Virus record (IMG/VR): IMGVR_UViG_3300021185_000320 | Span: 1 to 25,061 of that record | Direction: 5' to 3' (one strand) | Origin: a virus | DNA: 25,061 nt | Part shown: in pieces, positions 23,071-25,061 of the stretch | Layout: each line of letters starts with the position of its first letter | Numbering within the stretch: position 1 is the stretch's first letter | Made by a program: the position numbers and the translations under genes | Notes under the pieces: generated by a model | What the model saw: the letters and a program-made list of their open reading frames with translations, nothing else | The model's database searches: none | Told to the model about the DNA's origin: nothing

Positions 23071-23694
23071 ATGGCCAATAAACTATATGAATATCTAAGC
23101 CCAGAAGCATCTAATGTCCAGATAATGGAATCAAAAGATGGTAAAGACTTATATATGCAAGGTTTATTCATACAAGGCGATGTAAAAAACCAAAACGGTA
23201 GAGTATATCCCAAAGATGAAATTAAAAAGGCTGTTGATAGTGTAAAGGAACGTCTTGGAAAAGGCGAGACTGTGATGGGTGAGTTAGATCATCCTGAAGA
23301 ACTACAAATAAATTTAGACCGTGTGAGCCACATAATTCAAGATATGACTTATGATGATTCAAACGGTTTGGGCAAACTTAAAATTATAGAAACACCGATG
23401 GGTAATATTGCAAGAGCATTATTAAAAGCAGGTGCTAAACTTGGTGTAAGCAGTAGAGGTAGTGGAAATGTCGACGGAAGTGGACAAGTAAGCGACTTTG
23501 ATATTGTAACAGTGGACATTGTGGCACAGCCAAGTGCTCCTGATGCCTATCCTAAATCTATATATGAGAGTTTATTTAATATGCGAGGCGGCGCTCAAAT
23601 GTTTGAGACTGCTGATGCATTAACACACGATAAAAGTGCAGAAAAACACTTGATGAAAGCAATCACTGGTTTCATCAACGATTTAAAATTATAA
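23071..23694 (+). CDS. gp21: Prohead core protease gp21
   Basis: 207 residues, about the size of T4 gp21 (212). It has the herpesvirus-assemblin-like (S78/U9-type) fold markers: LFIQGDVKNQNGRVYPKDEI, then GELDHPEE with catalytic His74, LGVSSRGSG with the nucleophile at Ser127 or Ser128, and a DIVTVDIVAQPSAPDAY block near Asp149. The enzyme sits in the prohead core, matures by self-cleavage and cuts core and shell proteins after (L/I)xE-type sites before DNA packaging. TAGGAG lies just upstream of the ATG. gp22 follows 13 bases after its stop with another TAGGAG, as expected for an operon. Confidence 0.93.
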   Translation: MANKLYEYLSPEASNVQIMESKDGKDLYMQGLFIQGDVKNQNGRVYPKDEIKKAVDSVKERLGKGETVMGELDHPEELQINLDRVSHIIQDMTYDDSNGLGKLKIIETPMGNIARALLKAGAKLGVSSRGSGNVDGSGQVSDFDIVTVDIVAQPSAPDAYPKSIYESLFNMRGGAQMFETADALTHDKSAEKHLMKAITGFINDLKL

Positions 23695-23707
23695 GTAGGA
23701 GACTACT

Positions 23708-24823
23708 ATGGCAGTGAATTTTACAGAACTACTTGAGAACGCGGAATTAACAGAAGATGTTAAGTCTGCTCTTCAAGAAGCATGGGAAGGTAAAATTTCT
23801 GAAGCAAGAGAAGAACTTACTGCGGAACTTAGAGAAGAGTTTGCACAGCGATACGAACATGACAAAGGTCAAATCGTAGAAGCAGTTGACAACTTTATCT
23901 CAGAAAAAGTAGAAGCAGAAATTTCTGAAATTGTTGCAGAAAAAACAGCCCTTGCAAATGATCGAGTGAAGTACACGAAAGCCATTAGTGAGCATGCCAA
24001 AGTACTTGACAAATTTGTAACTGAAATGGTTGCAAAAGAAGTTAAGGAACTTAGAGCTGATAGATCAAGAACAAGTGAGCATGTTGCAAAATTAGATAAT
24101 TTTGTAGCAGAGCAACTTGCTAGTGAACTATCTGAGTTCCATGAAGACAAAAAAGGTCTAGTGGAGCAAAAAGTCAAAATGGTAAGAGAAGGCAAGAAGC
24201 AATTAGCAGAAGCCAAGAAAGATTTCATTAAGAAAGCGGCAGACAAAGTCGAAGGCGTTGTTAACGGCGTAATTACTAATGAAGTCCAATCTTTCCGTGA
24301 AGATATTACTAAGGCACGTGAAAACGATTTCGGTCGTAGGATTTTTGAAGCATTTGCAAATGAGTATGGCGTAAGTTATCTCAACGAAGCAAAGGAAATC
24401 AAGAAAATACAAAAACAGGTAGCTCAGTTGGAAAATCAACTTAACGAATCTAAGCAAGAAATTGTTCAGAAAGAAGAAGCAACTAAATTAGTTGAATCTA
24501 AGTTAAGAGTTTCAGAAGATCGTTTCGAAAGAAAGGAAAAACTAAACGAATTGATGGCCCCATTGGGTAAAGAAAAGAAAGAAATTATGTCAGATTTACT
24601 TGAAAGTGTTAAAACTGAAAAACTGGAAGAGTCCTTTAATAAGTACTTACCTTCAGTTATTGATGGAGAAACACCAAGAGCGAAGAAGACATTGTCAGAA
24701 TCAGTTACTAGTGAACACACTGGTAATAAGGCAACTGTAATAACAGAAGCCGATGACAAAAGTGCGGATGATGTTGTAGAAATTGACATGATTCGTAAAT
24801 TAGCCGGACTTTCAATAAATTAA
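23708..24823 (+). CDS. gp22: Prohead scaffold (core) protein gp22
   Basis: 371 residues, starting MAVNFTELLENAELTEDVKS. It is almost wholly helical and rich in Glu, Lys and Ala, without Cys or Pro in its main part, with long coiled-coil segments (about 30-180 and 230-300). It ends VVEIDMIRKLAGLSIN, typical of gp22 scaffolds of T4-like phages. It builds the inner core around which gp23 assembles and is destroyed by gp21; possible (L/I)xE cleavage sites are plentiful (LTE, LQE, ISE near the N-terminus). It is longer than T4 gp22 (269). It lies between gp21 and gp23 exactly as in T4, with AGGAG before its ATG. Confidence 0.92.
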   Translation: MAVNFTELLENAELTEDVKSALQEAWEGKISEAREELTAELREEFAQRYEHDKGQIVEAVDNFISEKVEAEISEIVAEKTALANDRVKYTKAISEHAKVLDKFVTEMVAKEVKELRADRSRTSEHVAKLDNFVAEQLASELSEFHEDKKGLVEQKVKMVREGKKQLAEAKKDFIKKAADKVEGVVNGVITNEVQSFREDITKARENDFGRRIFEAFANEYGVSYLNEAKEIKKIQKQVAQLENQLNESKQEIVQKEEATKLVESKLRVSEDRFERKEKLNELMAPLGKEKKEIMSDLLESVKTEKLEESFNKYLPSVIDGETPRAKKTLSESVTSEHTGNKATVITEADDKSADDVVEIDMIRKLAGLSIN

Positions 24824-24835
24824 TAGGAGTTAGAA

Positions 24836-25061
24836 ATGGCAGACTTATTTGAAAGCAACTGGTCAGCAACTAAAGACGCTTTACTAGAAGGTCTTTCTGG
24901 AAACAGAAAATCTTCTTTAGATGTTGTCCTCGAGAATACAAAGAGACATTTGTCAGAGGCCGCAACAGCAGGTGCCACAGGTGCAGGTTCAGTCGCAACT
25001 TTAAACAAAGTAATGTTACCGTTAATTAGAAGGGTTATGCCTTCTGTTATCGCTAACGAAC
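24836..25061 (+). CDS. gp23: Major capsid protein gp23 (partial, 5' end only)
   Basis: The first 75 codons are present and the frame runs off the window. The start MADLFESNWSATKDALLEGL has AGGAG 6 bases upstream and follows gp22 after 12 bases. ATLNKVMLPLIRRVMPSVIA matches the conserved beginning of the mature gp23 shell protein. The preceding 41 residues form a helical propeptide. LSE at 39-41 followed by AATAG fits the gp21 cleavage rule (L/I)xE and would release the mature protein at Ala42 (inferred). Confidence 0.93.
   Translation, partial: MADLFESNWSATKDALLEGLSGNRKSSLDVVLENTKRHLSEAATAGATGAGSVATLNKVMLPLIRRVMPSVIANE

Noticed and set aside
1-25061. CRISPR array or transposon
   Set aside because: No regularly spaced direct repeats with unique spacers, no transposase and no terminal inverted repeats were seen.

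Overview
The window is part of the genome of a T4-like myovirus (contractile-tailed dsDNA phage). It is AT-rich (roughly one third G+C by eye) and tightly packed, with many one-base TAATG or short stop/start overlaps. The recognisable proteins are structural, late-transcription and recombination proteins of the T4 core genome, in versions resembling those of marine relatives (cyanophage or pelagiphage type) more than enteric T4. Examples are the very large gp6, the separate gp5 and lysozyme-like genes, and the small conserved gene between portal and core genes. The host cannot be named from this window, and I see no photosynthesis or other metabolic genes.

Layout. 1-11062 is a baseplate block read leftward: a gp48/gp54-type tube cap, gp53, a large hub protein, gp5 (OB fold plus beta-helix), a separate lysozyme-like protein, gp25 and gp6 (cut by the window edge). 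It is broken at 3660-4505 by two genes on the other strand, an alpha/beta hydrolase and a small coiled-coil protein, which have their own host-type promoter. 11207-15631 runs rightward: the late sigma factor gp55, the recombination nuclease gp47/gp46 (Mre11/Rad50-like) and an unrecognised conserved-looking protein, ending at a hairpin terminator. 15653-16120 has no convincing gene. It is clearly richer in G+C than its surroundings and full of possible stems, so it is a candidate structured RNA. 16124-17618 reads leftward: gp26, an extension reached by a probable -1 ribosomal frameshift, and a GIY-YIG nuclease. 17718-25061 reads rightward: tail tape measure, portal gp20, a small protein, an extremely acidic prohead-core protein, protease gp21, scaffold gp22 and the start of the major capsid protein gp23.

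How it works together. gp55 directs phage-modified RNA polymerase to late promoters. An 8-base box (T/G)ATAAATA recurs ahead of gp25, the tube cap, gp55 itself, the tape measure, gp26 and gp20, which matches the T4 late consensus TATAAATA. gp55, gp20 and the hydrolase also have TTGACA/TATAAT-like host promoters. gp46/47 process DNA ends in recombination-dependent replication. The rest builds the baseplate, tail and prohead.

The most notable observations are: the in-frame double slippery site at the end of gp26 that opens a start-less 80-codon frame (a G/GT-like tail chaperone arrangement); the GC-rich hairpin region; two late promoters facing each other at 17644-17683; leaderless-looking starts for gp25 and the hydrolase; an EF-hand loop at the end of the tape measure; and a lysozyme-like protein without a visible catalytic lobe.
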